From: Thalassocella blandensis
Lineage (GTDB): Bacteria > Pseudomonadota > Gammaproteobacteria > Pseudomonadales > Cellvibrionaceae
Reading direction: 5' to 3'
NCBI GenBank assembly: GCA_902141825.1
Contig: CABFPG010000006.1
Coordinates: forward strand, 310,001-374,000
DNA: 64,000 nt
The position numbers and the translations under genes are program-made. Positions 44,319 to 56,210 of this stretch are shown here, piece after piece; position 1 is the first letter of the stretch, and each line of letters starts with the position of its first letter. Below the pieces are notes generated by a model that was not told the DNA's origin, ran no database searches, and saw nothing but the letters and a program-made list of their open reading frames with translations.

Positions 44319-44844
44319 ATCCTGTTTTCCATTTTGCAGCTCCACCATGACACACGAGCCTGCCACGGGGATTTTGTGCTGGCCAATTGCATATATTTAT
44401 TTCATTAAAAATAACGAGTGTACGGCTCTGCCAATAAAGGCTGGCTTTCGACGCAAAGACACCTGTTGATTGTCGAGATCCGTTTCATCGTTTTAGGGTT
44501 TGGCGATATTGTTTAGTTATGCGCTGTTTTATGGTTTTGTACTATCGCGGATTGTTCCCCGGTTTGCTGTAACGGTTTGTTTCCCTAGGGTACACACGCC
44601 AGCGACGCTATTTTTACAGGGGCTCACCCTTTAGCAGCCTTTGTTCTCACCCTTTTTTCTCCCTCCTGTTTCTAATCCCCATCTTCGCCGTTTATTTATT
44701 TGCTTTGGTAGCCGGTCATTTAGCCCGCCAAATAGCTCACTAAATAGCCCCTTCCAATTAGCACGTCGGACAACATTCTGTTACAGAAGGATACATCCAC
44801 CAAACCCTACAATACTCAAGGGAATAAACTGTATAATCATCACG
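44319..44844. other. Divergent intergenic region, TonB receptor / MipA unit
   Basis: About 526 bp without a supported gene. TATAAT at 44832-44837 lies directly before the mipA-like ATG. T- and C-rich stretch at 44640-44700. Short AGC(C/T)CxxxxAAAT repeats at 44725-44756. No operator identified. Confidence 0.5.
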
Positions 44845-45711
44845 ATGTATAAAAATTTATCGGCAATTTGCCTGTTTGTATCCGCCATTGCTATCCACTC
44901 CGTGCACTGCACCGCGGAGGATATTGCAACAGATGTAAAAAATGGCAATCGAAGCAATCAGGATGGTGGCTTTCTGGAGCTTGGCCTTTTAACCGGGTAT
45001 ATGAACAACCCCTTCCATTTAAAGGCAAAGTCCGAGATGGAAGATACCGTCATCGACCTGGATGCAAGTTTTGTATATCGCAAGAGTGGCTTTTTCGCGG
45101 AAGCCGTTTTTGCTACGCAAGATGGCGTCAATCTGGGCTATAACTTTTGGCAGAATGAAAACTGGTCTGTCGATTTACTGGCTGGCAGCCTCAGCGGTTC
45201 CTATGATTTTGACTTTAAAGATGAACCGCGAGCTGCAAATGAAGAAGAGCAGCGCAATAAAGAACTCTATCATCGCAATACTTTCCATACTGGCACCGGT
45301 GTACGCGTCACCCGCTACATTCACGACTATGTTGTACAGTACCGCCTCGTAACCGATGTACTGGATGACAATGGCGTAATTAGCACCTTACGGTTAGGCC
45401 GCGCCTGGCAATACCGAAACTGGAGCGTACATGCCATTCTCAGTGCTATTTATACATCCAAGGAGACCAATCAATACTGGTTTGGCGTAAAACAAAGCCA
45501 ATCGACACCACAAAACCCGCCGTTTTACCCCGAAGCCAGCCTGTCATACAGTGCCGTTTTTGGTGTAACTCGACCAATCAATGAAAAATGGGTTTTTCGC
45601 GGCATTGCGGGCTGGGAAGAAACACCAGATGAAATAAAACCCAGCACCTTTGTAGACGATAAAGATCGCTCTTACCTTGGTGTTTCAGTCAGCCGCGTTT
45701 TTTGGAACTAG
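44845..45711 (+). CDS. MipA/OmpV family outer-membrane protein
   Basis: A 288-residue beta-barrel protein. The signal peptide ends near HCTA-ED; alternating aromatic strands fill the rest, ending SYLGVSVSRVFWN, an outer-membrane insertion signal. GFLELGLLTGYMNNPF, GYNFWQ and the C-terminal GVSVSRVF are in the pattern of MipA/OmpV proteins, which are linked to murein synthesis or stress-responsive permeability. Longer reading to 44641 has no ribosome binding site and is low-complexity, so 44845 is chosen. It is the first gene of a four-gene unit with a DUF3019 protein and a two-component system. Confidence 0.88.
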   Translation: MYKNLSAICLFVSAIAIHSVHCTAEDIATDVKNGNRSNQDGGFLELGLLTGYMNNPFHLKAKSEMEDTVIDLDASFVYRKSGFFAEAVFATQDGVNLGYNFWQNENWSVDLLAGSLSGSYDFDFKDEPRAANEEEQRNKELYHRNTFHTGTGVRVTRYIHDYVVQYRLVTDVLDDNGVISTLRLGRAWQYRNWSVHAILSAIYTSKETNQYWFGVKQSQSTPQNPPFYPEASLSYSAVFGVTRPINEKWVFRGIAGWEETPDEIKPSTFVDDKDRSYLGVSVSRVFWN

Positions 45712-45715
45712 TCTC

Positions 45716-46135
45716 ATGCATCGATGCTTTATGGACAAACGCATACTGCTACTGGGTATATTGCTCCAGATATTGGCCCTGGTGGCTGTCCCCGTGGTCG
45801 CCGACAGTGATTCCGCAGTCAATTTCCAAGTAAAACCAGATCGCTGTATTGCCCTGAGACAGGGGCAGATTTGCTATCAGAAATTAACTTTTTCCTGGTC
45901 CCCCCAGAGTCAGGAAGAAGAAATTTGCCTGTTTGAAAAAGGCAGCGACACACCAATTCACTGCTGGCTGGGCCAATCACTGACGCAGTTCAAACACGAA
46001 TTTGAATCCAATACAGAAATCACGTACCAGCTACAGCGCAAATCAAGTCGCGCGATACTGGGGGAAGCAACGGTGAATGTCGCCTGGGTTTATAAAAACA
46101 GTAAAAAAGTATCAACAGGGTGGAGACTTTTTTAA
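45716..46135 (+). CDS. DUF3019 family periplasmic protein
   Basis: A 139-residue exported protein with a signal peptide ending near VVAD-SDS. The core NFQVKPDRCIALRQGQICYQKLTFSW and the CLFEKGSDTPIHCWLG segment, with four Cys, fit DUF3019, a small periplasmic family of unknown function. It starts 4 bp after the mipA-like stop; 45731 is a possible alternative ATG. In other gammaproteobacteria this family commonly sits beside a MipA protein and a two-component system, as here, so it may be a periplasmic sensor or accessory protein for the kinase. Confidence 0.85.
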   Translation: MHRCFMDKRILLLGILLQILALVAVPVVADSDSAVNFQVKPDRCIALRQGQICYQKLTFSWSPQSQEEEICLFEKGSDTPIHCWLGQSLTQFKHEFESNTEITYQLQRKSSRAILGEATVNVAWVYKNSKKVSTGWRLF

Positions 46136-46137
46136 AT

Positions 46138-46833
46138 ATGCAAAAAGAACACATACTTGTTGTTGAGGATGATGTTTCCCTCTCCGAATGGATTTCGGAC
46201 TACCTGATCAGCCATGGCTTTGAAGTCAGTGTTGCGAACCGGGGTGACAGCGCAGTAGAACTGATTAAAGTCGACCAGCCCGATCTTGTTCTGCTGGACA
46301 TCATGCTTCCGGAGAAAAACGGGTTCGATGTATGCCGGGAGGTACGAGAGTTTTACCCCAGCCCGATTTTGATGATGACAGCCTGCAGCGAAGAAACCGA
46401 TGAGGTGTTGGGGCTTGAACTGGGAGCCGACGACTACATCAACAAGCCCGTGCGGCCACGTATTTTACTGGCTCGCATCCACGCGCTGTTACGTCGCAAT
46501 GACGACAAAAACCAGCTGACTACCCAGCTGACATTCGGGGACCTCACGCTGGATGACAAATCCAAATCAGCGAGCTTTAAAAACGACATGGTCCCCTTAA
46601 GCTCAAATGAGTTTGATGTTTTATGGTTGCTGGCCTCACAAGCGGGGGAAGTGATTAGCCGAACAGAACTGGTCAATAAATTGCGTGGCATTCAGTACGA
46701 TGGCTTCGACCGCTCCATCGACATCCGCATATCCCGTATCCGCAAAAAACTGAATGATGACCCCAACAACCCACGAAGAATCAAAACCATTCGCGGCAAA
46801 GGCTATTTATTTGTTGAGGATGTGTGGACGTAA
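46138..46833 (+). CDS. OmpR-family response regulator
   Basis: A 231-residue regulator. The receiver domain (1-120) has the acidic pocket VEDD, phospho-acceptor Asp54 in LVLLDIMLPEKNG and the conserved Lys in DDYINKPVRPR. The C-terminal winged helix (about 135-228) has LSSNEFDVLWLLASQAGEVISR and DRSIDIRISRIRKKL. It begins right after the DUF3019 gene and its stop overlaps the kinase start (TAATG). It probably controls the mipA unit in response to an envelope signal. Confidence 0.95.
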   Translation: MQKEHILVVEDDVSLSEWISDYLISHGFEVSVANRGDSAVELIKVDQPDLVLLDIMLPEKNGFDVCREVREFYPSPILMMTACSEETDEVLGLELGADDYINKPVRPRILLARIHALLRRNDDKNQLTTQLTFGDLTLDDKSKSASFKNDMVPLSSNEFDVLWLLASQAGEVISRTELVNKLRGIQYDGFDRSIDIRISRIRKKLNDDPNNPRRIKTIRGKGYLFVEDVWT

Positions 46834-48146
46834 TGCGTCGACTGAGTCTCTCGTTGATCACAGTTATTGTTGTTTCCACCATTTCTCTGGGCTGGTTACT
46901 AAATAAAATTTATCTTTACTCTCAACCAAACAGTAGCGATCAGCTTCAAGCGCAATATGGCGTACTGGGAAAGCAAATTGTTAAAGTACTGATAAATGCG
47001 CCGGATCAAGAACACTTTATAGCGCACTGGAACCAATCCAGTGATTACTATCTTTACATTATCGACAAAGATAACTTCCCAATTCCACAGGAGCTACACA
47101 AAGATTTTCACTCCGGGAAAGCACTGGTTTTGGAGTCCAGCAATGAACTCGCACTGTACTATTACTTACCGCCAGAAGGGAACGTTCTGGCAATTGCACT
47201 CCCCCATCACCCATCTCAAGCCAGCAAACTCGAATTAATTCTCACCATCAGTTTTTATGTGGGTGTAATCATAATCATCTTATTATGGATATGGCCTCTG
47301 CTCAAGGAGCTTGGCCGCCTAAGAGAAGCCTCTTCACGGTTTGGCAAAGGAGATTTATCCGCGCGGGTAGCCATCAAAGGGTTCTCCTACATCGCCGACA
47401 TTGAACAAGAATTCAATCATATGGCGGATCATATTCAATCACTTATCGCAGATAACAAATTATTAAGCCGTGCCGTTTCTCACGATTTAAAAACACCCTT
47501 GGCCCGACTGCGCTTTGGCTTGGAAGCGCTCAGCGAAACACAAAATGAACAACAAAAAGAACGCTACGCGCAACGTATCAACGCTGATCTCGAAGAAATG
47601 GAAACGCTTATTGATACTTTGTTACAGTATGCCCGATTGGATGAAAGCCGATTAAACTTAAATCTTGAAAAAATTCAGCTGAATACTTTTTGCCAGAACT
47701 TATTAGACGCTTTTCAACTGGCACCACAAACTCAACCGAAGCTTTCTGTGAATGACGATAACATTCACATTGTCGCCGACCGGCGCTACCTCAGCATGTT
47801 AATCAATAACCTCATCGTCAATGCTATTCACTATGGCCACCAGCATGTGCTACTGAATTTGAGTTTGCAACAGGGAGAAGTTGTGCTTTGTGTGGAAGAT
47901 GATGGACCAGGTATCGCGCCAGCAGAACGTGAAAATGTTCTGAAACCATTCTGGCGAGGCACACAGCAAAAAACCTCTAAAGAACCCAAAGAGCTCTCAT
48001 CATCAGGGAAAATCAAAAGCAGTCATGGCATGGGGCTGGCGATTGCGCTGCGAATTTCGGACTGGCACCGGGCAAGTATCCGCATTTCAGATTCTGAGGC
48101 ACTGGGCGGCGCCAAAGTCTGCGTCCATTTTCAAGCCGCCGAATAA
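46833..48146 (+). CDS. Sensor histidine kinase
   Basis: A 437-residue inner-membrane kinase. Membrane helix about 5-22, periplasmic sensor about 23-130, second helix about 135-157, HAMP, then the HisKA domain with His217 in SHDLKTPLARLRFG, and an HATPase_c domain with N box NNLIVNAIHYG, G1 EDDGPGI and G2 GMGLAIAL. All catalytic boxes are complete. The ATG at 46833 overlaps the regulator stop by one base, so the pair is translationally coupled. The signal is unknown; the DUF3019 and MipA partners point to the envelope. Confidence 0.95.
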   Translation: MRRLSLSLITVIVVSTISLGWLLNKIYLYSQPNSSDQLQAQYGVLGKQIVKVLINAPDQEHFIAHWNQSSDYYLYIIDKDNFPIPQELHKDFHSGKALVLESSNELALYYYLPPEGNVLAIALPHHPSQASKLELILTISFYVGVIIIILLWIWPLLKELGRLREASSRFGKGDLSARVAIKGFSYIADIEQEFNHMADHIQSLIADNKLLSRAVSHDLKTPLARLRFGLEALSETQNEQQKERYAQRINADLEEMETLIDTLLQYARLDESRLNLNLEKIQLNTFCQNLLDAFQLAPQTQPKLSVNDDNIHIVADRRYLSMLINNLIVNAIHYGHQHVLLNLSLQQGEVVLCVEDDGPGIAPAERENVLKPFWRGTQQKTSKEPKELSSSGKIKSSHGMGLAIALRISDWHRASIRISDSEALGGAKVCVHFQAAE

Positions 48147-48147
48147 T

Positions 48148-48864
48148 TTAATTCCAGTGCAAGGGCTCCAGCTTATCAATAGCTTGCTCCATCAGAATGT
48201 TCCAAGACTTTCGCAGTTTCTGCATATATTCGTCATCTGAATCAAAAGCCACATAGCGTCCTTCCTGTAACGAAGCAATATCCAAAACATATAGTTCTAT
48301 TGGTGGTCCGACGGTTAAATTACTTTTGATGGTGGCATCCATTGAAACCAACGCCGCTAGAACTGCGCGATCCAGTGGCGTTTTTTCTTGGATAACCCGA
48401 TCCAGGATCGGCTTTCCATATTTAGTTTCACCGATTTGCAAAAACGGAACCTGGCTGGAGCTGGCGATAAAATTCCCTTGGGAATAAATCATGTATAAGC
48501 CTGCCGGGCTCCCAACAATTTCGCCAGCCAGTATAAACGTAGTTTCAAACACAGGCCCGCCACCGGTGTTTAATTTTTGACATTCGACACTGATGTTGCC
48601 AATGTACTTGCATGCATCCGGCATATTTTTAACCGTCAGCATGTTAACAGGCGCGGCTTCGCGAATATCTTTTTCGATGGCGGTAATTACAGCCTGCGTC
48701 GTCGCAAGGTTTCCGGCACTGCACAACACCATTTGCCTGTCTCCGGGAACGCCGTAACGCCACATTTTGCTGTATGTGCTGATATTGTCGACCCCCGCAC
48801 TGGTTCTCGAATCTGACATCAGAATCATGTGCTGATTAAGTTTAATACCCAAACAATACGTCAT
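48148..48864 (-). CDS. Anbu-type bacterial proteasome homologue
   Basis: A 238-residue Ntn-hydrolase of the proteasome beta-subunit fold. The N-terminus MTYCLGIKLNQHMILMSDSR, the TSAGVDNISTYSKM segment and the length are typical of Anbu/BPH proteins. Thr2 would be the catalytic residue after Met removal. Start 48864 is chosen because it puts Thr at position 2 and has GAGG 7-8 nt upstream; an earlier start 24 nt away would bury Thr2. Anbu genes usually sit with an ATP-grasp, an alpha-E and a transglutaminase-like gene; none is adjacent here. It is convergent with the kinase gene, 1 bp away. The physiological substrate is unknown. Confidence 0.9.
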   Translation of the reverse strand: MTYCLGIKLNQHMILMSDSRTSAGVDNISTYSKMWRYGVPGDRQMVLCSAGNLATTQAVITAIEKDIREAAPVNMLTVKNMPDACKYIGNISVECQKLNTGGGPVFETTFILAGEIVGSPAGLYMIYSQGNFIASSSQVPFLQIGETKYGKPILDRVIQEKTPLDRAVLAALVSMDATIKSNLTVGPPIELYVLDIASLQEGRYVAFDSDDEYMQKLRKSWNILMEQAIDKLEPLHWN

Positions 48865-49014
48865 AAAAACCTCGGGAGCTGTGAGCAATAGCGTTTTATT
48901 TTATTACAGCATTCGGTATTCGTGCTGCTTTAATTCGATCTGTACCTAGTGAAGCCTGCGCTCCGAATGAACGCAGTTCAAAAGCTGAGGGAGCGGCTAT
49001 ATTACGCCTTGAAT

Positions 49015-50340
49015 TTAACTTGCCGTCAACATAAAGGATAATGCTGTAGCAATCCCGAGGAACGACATAAACCCAGCAATATCGGTAACTGTTGTTAGAA
49101 TAATGGAAGAAGATAACGCCGGGTCTTGACCAAGCCGCTTTAAGATAATTGGAACCAATGCACCAGACACTGCAGCAATCGTCATGGATGAGACCATGGC
49201 CAGCGCAATAATTAATGCCAGCCCAACGCTTTGACTCCAAACATAGACCCCCACCCCACAAGTAATCGCAATCGCGATTCCATTGATCACACCGGCGCCG
49301 GCTTCCTTCATCAACACTTGCAACCAATGCCGAACGGTAATTTCCCGTAACGTCAGCCCACGCATGGTAACAGCCAACGCTTGCGCACCTGTGTTACCAG
49401 ATTGTCCAGCGGCAATTGGCAACAAAATCGCAAGCGCTGTGTACTTTGCAATAGTCGCTTCAAACATACCAACCACAGCAGCCGCTAGAAAAGCTGTAAT
49501 TAAATTAATTTGTAACCACGGCTGTCGTTTCTTTACCGCGAACCAGCTGCTGGACAACGCGCGTTCATCCTTACTCGCACCCACCATGGTCTGCATATCA
49601 GCGGCAATATTTTCCTGAATAGTATCAATAAGGTTTTTCGCGTGGATAACACCGAGTAAATGATCGCTGCCATCAATAACTGGGATAATGTCCAGATGAA
49701 GATTTTTAAGCTTCTCGACCACTTCATCTTTCGGCTCCAACACCGTAACGTACGCCTGAATAGGTCGGGCCAGAGTAGAAAGTTTTTGATCGTGGTCTGC
49801 CAGCACCAAACGCTGAATATCAACCTGTGCGTGCAGACGCATCGCATCATCCAATAGGAACAAATGATGCAATGCTTCAATATTCAGGTTTTTGATTTGC
49901 GCAATGGCATCCCCCACATTAATATTTTCATTAAATGCCGTGATCCGCGTACTCATGACCTTACCCGCAGTATCTTCCGGGTAAGCCAATAATTCTTCAA
50001 GCTCTTTGGCGATGGCGCTATCCAGCATTTGCAAAAACCTGGTGCGATCCTCAGCCTCCAAACGACTCAACAGCGCAGCACAGGGACCAGCATCCATCGC
50101 GGCCATAACTTCACATGCTTTTTGCTCTGGCAACGCCAGCAAAATACTGTCGACAACACCAGGCGCAATGTTTGATAACACCGGTAATAATACATGTGTA
50201 GGCTGATCCGCCATAATTTCGGCAGCATCGTGTGTGTGCATGGATTCTATCTTTCGCGCAGCTCGAACAGGGTTGTTTAGCAGGAAAGTAAAATTCAGAG
50301 TGTAAAGTGGATTATCATGCTGCAAACTTACCGATGCCAT
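49015..50340 (-). CDS. mgtE: MgtE magnesium transporter
   Basis: A 441-residue protein with the MgtE layout: N-terminal helical domain (about 20-130), two CBS domains (about 135-255, with LAYPEDTAGKVMSTRITAF and VIDGSDHLLGVIHAKNL) and five membrane helices with the Mg-pore motif GQSGNTGAQALAVTMRGL. It imports Mg2+ (or Co2+) and closes when cytosolic Mg2+ is high. It starts 3 bp after the MgtE-N/CBS protein gene, whose 3' end carries its ribosome binding site (GGAAG). Last gene of a three-gene unit with that protein and an MscS channel. Confidence 0.95.
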   Translation of the reverse strand: MASVSLQHDNPLYTLNFTFLLNNPVRAARKIESMHTHDAAEIMADQPTHVLLPVLSNIAPGVVDSILLALPEQKACEVMAAMDAGPCAALLSRLEAEDRTRFLQMLDSAIAKELEELLAYPEDTAGKVMSTRITAFNENINVGDAIAQIKNLNIEALHHLFLLDDAMRLHAQVDIQRLVLADHDQKLSTLARPIQAYVTVLEPKDEVVEKLKNLHLDIIPVIDGSDHLLGVIHAKNLIDTIQENIAADMQTMVGASKDERALSSSWFAVKKRQPWLQINLITAFLAAAVVGMFEATIAKYTALAILLPIAAGQSGNTGAQALAVTMRGLTLREITVRHWLQVLMKEAGAGVINGIAIAITCGVGVYVWSQSVGLALIIALAMVSSMTIAAVSGALVPIILKRLGQDPALSSSIILTTVTDIAGFMSFLGIATALSFMLTAS

Positions 50341-50343
50341 GGC

Positions 50344-51189
50344 TTATCTTCCTCGCACTTTTTTTGTATGCGCAATTTCACTTGCGCTATTTAACAAGGC
50401 CAAGAGGCTTTTGCCATACGCATTCCCAATTTCAGATATAGCACCACTACTGTGTTTGCTACGTATGGTTTTCGACAACTGATTTAACCCTTTACGTAAA
50501 TCCAGATGACGCAGAGTACCGATCAGATGGTTATTGCGATCAAACACCGGCAAAGCATCTGACCCATCCCACCCTTCGTGCTTTTTAACGGATAGCAATG
50601 ACGAACGTCCATGCAAAGCGGGAGACACTTCGCACATCAGGGAGCTGACCGACGTGTCGGCTTTCGCCATAAGCAATTGATAAGCACTAATGTTCCCAAG
50701 GTAATTTTTTTCACGGTCCACAACATAGAGTGTGTCAATAATGTTATCCAGTGCCTCCTCAAGCAAGCGTTGTTTCGCTTCACCTACAGTCAGATCTACC
50801 GGCAACAGGACGATCTGTGTTTCCATCCAGGCACCCACCATATCTTCTGCGTATGTCAGCAATAATTTACACGCGACAGTCGTCTTTTCCGGTAATTGAT
50901 CGAATATACTTTTCCGAATATCTGCTTTGGCATGCCGCAGAATAGAGGTGGCCAGACTGATTTTCATCTGCGATAAAAATGCCGCACTGGTCGCTGGCGA
51001 TAGTCGATAACATAGTTTAGCCGCATAACGAGGCAGCATTTTTTCCAGCACTGGCCCCGCATATGTGAATGGAACATCCGTAAAAAACTCAGCGACCTCA
51101 TTCATATCATGCATTTCCAGAACACTTGCCGCCTCTTCTGGCTGAGTTTCCAAAAACGCGAGTGCGAGGCTGATGTTATTACTCGGCAT
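50344..51189 (-). CDS. Soluble MgtE-N/CBS protein, MgtE paralogue without membrane domain
   Basis: A 281-residue cytosolic protein made of an MgtE-N-like helical domain (about 1-120) and a CBS pair (about 125-245; LLTYAEDMVGAWMETQIVLLP and LPVFDRNNHLIGTLRHLDLRKGL). No transmembrane helices follow, so it matches only the regulatory half of MgtE. It is 3 bp before mgtE and 14 bp after an mscS gene. A regulatory partner, alternate subunit or Mg2+ sensor for the transporter is likely, but inferred. This is an unusual split arrangement. Confidence 0.85.
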   Translation of the reverse strand: MPSNNISLALAFLETQPEEAASVLEMHDMNEVAEFFTDVPFTYAGPVLEKMLPRYAAKLCYRLSPATSAAFLSQMKISLATSILRHAKADIRKSIFDQLPEKTTVACKLLLTYAEDMVGAWMETQIVLLPVDLTVGEAKQRLLEEALDNIIDTLYVVDREKNYLGNISAYQLLMAKADTSVSSLMCEVSPALHGRSSLLSVKKHEGWDGSDALPVFDRNNHLIGTLRHLDLRKGLNQLSKTIRSKHSSGAISEIGNAYGKSLLALLNSASEIAHTKKVRGR

Positions 51190-51203
51190 AAAATCGCTCC
51201 GCT

Positions 51204-52046
51204 TTAGCTATTGGTGTCTTCATACGATGTGGATAGACTGATGATGCTGCTTTGGAACTCTTTACCTGGAATTACAATACGTCCTTTCTCACTATCGAGG
51301 ATAATCGACGTTTGGGTAACTTCCACCACAACACCTGAGATCTCACCTATCGTTAGGGTTTCACCTATGCGACAGTGCTTTCGCGCTGTTTGTGAACCGA
51401 TAATATTAGCAATTAATGATTTCGCCCCAAGCCCAAATGCCAACGCACCTCCCCACAGCAATACACCAATACTGATGATGAGAGTATTACTCAGCAGATG
51501 AACGTTAATGCCTATCTGGTTCGTCCCGAGAATAATGGCGGTAACGATCACAAGCGCTTGTACAATCCTGCCAATTAATTCGCTCTGCTCAAAACCCGCA
51601 GTACTCGCAGTGGTGGCTGTTGCCGTTTTTAAACCATTCCCCAACAAAAATCCGGCTAGTATAATTAATAAACCGGTAATTAAATTGGGAAGATGATTGA
51701 TCACGCTATTAATCCAACCGGAAAACATTTCCCAGCCCAACATATTGCCCGCAGCTGTGAAGAAAAACAGCATTACAATCCAGAACACTATATTGCCAGC
51801 AATCGTTGCGTAGGAGTTTTTAATTTTTTCTTTGGCAAACCCATCTGAACGCGCGATGCGGCGGAACAGCCAGTCAAACCCCAACACCAGTCGTTTAGTC
51901 ATCGCTCGTAGCACTAGAGCAGCAATCCAGCCCAGGAACAAGAGAAAGATAGCTCCCAGAAACTGGGGCGAAATTTCAATTATTTTTTCAATTAAGTTTT
52001 GATAGGTGTGTGTCAGAGATTCTTGCAAGCTAAATTGTTCTGCCAT
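51204..52046 (-). CDS. Small MscS-family channel with extra conserved helices
   Basis: A 280-residue membrane protein. About five helices, including the GLGAKSLIANIIGSQTARKHCRIGETLTIG pore/beta junction, lead to the MscS beta domain (EISGVVVEVTQTSIILDSEKGRIVIPGKEF). The large C-terminal domain of E. coli MscS is missing; the protein ends soon after the beta domain. First gene of the unit with the MgtE-N/CBS protein and mgtE, suggesting a link between ion release and Mg2+ homeostasis. Confidence 0.88.
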   Translation of the reverse strand: MAEQFSLQESLTHTYQNLIEKIIEISPQFLGAIFLLFLGWIAALVLRAMTKRLVLGFDWLFRRIARSDGFAKEKIKNSYATIAGNIVFWIVMLFFFTAAGNMLGWEMFSGWINSVINHLPNLITGLLIILAGFLLGNGLKTATATTASTAGFEQSELIGRIVQALVIVTAIILGTNQIGINVHLLSNTLIISIGVLLWGGALAFGLGAKSLIANIIGSQTARKHCRIGETLTIGEISGVVVEVTQTSIILDSEKGRIVIPGKEFQSSIISLSTSYEDTNS

Positions 52047-52352
52047 TGGTCACCGTCCATCGACGTCATTGTGAGAGCGAAGGTTTAGTTCTAGCATCAG
52101 TTTCATACAGAGCTTTGCATACCTCTGAAAAACACGGTGTTTAGAACTAAGATGTGATTTGTTGATGTTACTGTTCTTTCTATTTCATATTTTTACTTCA
52201 TTTTTGTTTTTCTATTTAGGTCTTTTCATTACTTTTTTGCGACTTTCTTTTGCTGCTTTTTCTTTTTTGCTGCATTTTTCTGCTACGAATGTGGGGAGAA
52301 CGGTGAAATTCTCCCCCGGCTGCGTAGTTTAAACTTTCACTTTTTCACCCGT
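52047..52352. other. T-rich intergenic region
   Basis: 306 bp between the rimK stop and the mscS start (both minus strand). Highly T-rich on the plus strand (52170-52290) with loose TTTTGCTGCTTTT repeats. It must hold the promoter and leader of the mscS-mgtE unit. No Mg riboswitch was recognised by eye. Confidence 0.45.
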
Positions 52353-53267
52353 TTAGCCTTTTCCTTTGGCCTTGTTTGGGCCTTTCTCAGAATCCTTTTC
52401 AATATACTCTATGATAGCCCCAGCAATATCCTTACCCGTAGCAATTTCGATCCCTTCTAAACCAGGAGAAGAATTGACCTCCAACACTAAAGGTCCGTGC
52501 CCGGATCGAATAATATCAACCCCAGCAATATCCAGCCCCATTACCTTTGCCGCTCGCACGGCTAAAGCGCGTTCTTCAGGTTTTAATTTCACCACCACAG
52601 CACTGCCACCACGATGAAGGTTAGAGCGAAACTCTCCTTCTTTGGCTTTGCGCATCATGGCCGCGATCACTTTTTCGCCGATTACAAAACAACGGATATC
52701 GGCTCCTCCTGCTTCTTTAATAAACTCCTGCACTAAAAAATCGGTTTGCAAATCGCGAAAGGCATTAATGAGACTTTCGGCTGCTTTATCGGTCTCGGCC
52801 AGCAGAACACCTTTGCCTTGCGTACTACTAAGCACCTTCACAATCAGTGGTGCTCCACCTACAAATTCGATCAAATCTTCTGTGGCATCAGCGCGATTGG
52901 CGTATCCGGTTATCGGCATTCCCACCCCTTTGCGGGCGAGCAATTGATGGGCTCGCAGCTTATCGCGCGAGCGCGTTATCGCGATAGATTCATTTACCGA
53001 GTAGACATTTCCCACTTCAAACTGACGCAATACAGCAGTTCCATACTCCGTCACGGAAGCACCTATACGTGGGATAACGGCATCAAATTTGAGCTCCTGT
53101 TTTTCGTCGCCTCGCTTATAAAACACCGTGGGGCGATTGGAGGTAATGTTCATATAACATCGCAACACATCGATCACTTTTGTTACATGTCCACGCTCTT
53201 CTGCCGCCTCTTTGAGTCTTCTGGTGGAATACAACTTGGAGCTTCTCGATAAAATACCAATTTTCAT
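52353..53267 (-). CDS. rimK: RimK-type ATP-grasp ligase (ribosomal protein S6 glutamyltransferase)
   Basis: A 304-residue ATP-grasp enzyme, nearly identical in layout to E. coli Rim[19 protein letters not shown] start, [47 protein letters not shown] site, and [30 protein letters not shown] with the metal ligands. It adds Glu residues to the C-terminus of ribosomal protein S6. The start is set at 53267 with GAGGG 6 nt upstream; a further ATG at 53279 is possible. Stand-alone gene. Confidence 0.95.
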   Translation of the reverse strand: MKIGILSRSSKLYSTRRLKEAAEERGHVTKVIDVLRCYMNITSNRPTVFYKRGDEKQELKFDAVIPRIGASVTEYGTAVLRQFEVGNVYSVNESIAITRSRDKLRAHQLLARKGVGMPITGYANRADATEDLIEFVGGAPLIVKVLSSTQGKGVLLAETDKAAESLINAFRDLQTDFLVQEFIKEAGGADIRCFVIGEKVIAAMMRKAKEGEFRSNLHRGGSAVVVKLKPEERALAVRAAKVMGLDIAGVDIIRSGHGPLVLEVNSSPGLEGIEIATGKDIAGAIIEYIEKDSEKGPNKAKGKG

Positions 53268-56151
<2,884 letters not shown>

Positions 56152-56179
56152 GGCCCACTTCAACACAACTTTACTCGGT

Positions 56180-56210
56180 ACATAAAGCGCTCACTCAGGG
56201 CGCTTTATGT
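56180..56210. terminator. Hairpin between convergent katG and mscS
   Basis: An 11-bp stem (ACATAAAGCGC, 56180-56190, with 56200-56210) and a 9-nt loop. It overlaps the last codons of the mscS gene. No clear T tract on the plus side. Confidence 0.6.

Noticed and set aside
44641-44844. N-terminal extension of the MipA-like protein
   Set aside because: Low-complexity and without ribosome binding site; a signal peptide begins at 44845.
48896-49327. 143-codon minus-strand frame over the end of mgtE
   Set aside because: Overlaps the conserved mgtE reading frame; Cys/Trp/Arg-rich composition of an out-of-frame shadow.
52047-52352. Mg2+ riboswitch before the mscS-mgtE unit
   Set aside because: Looked for because of mgtE, but no conserved M-box features could be recognised in this T-rich stretch.
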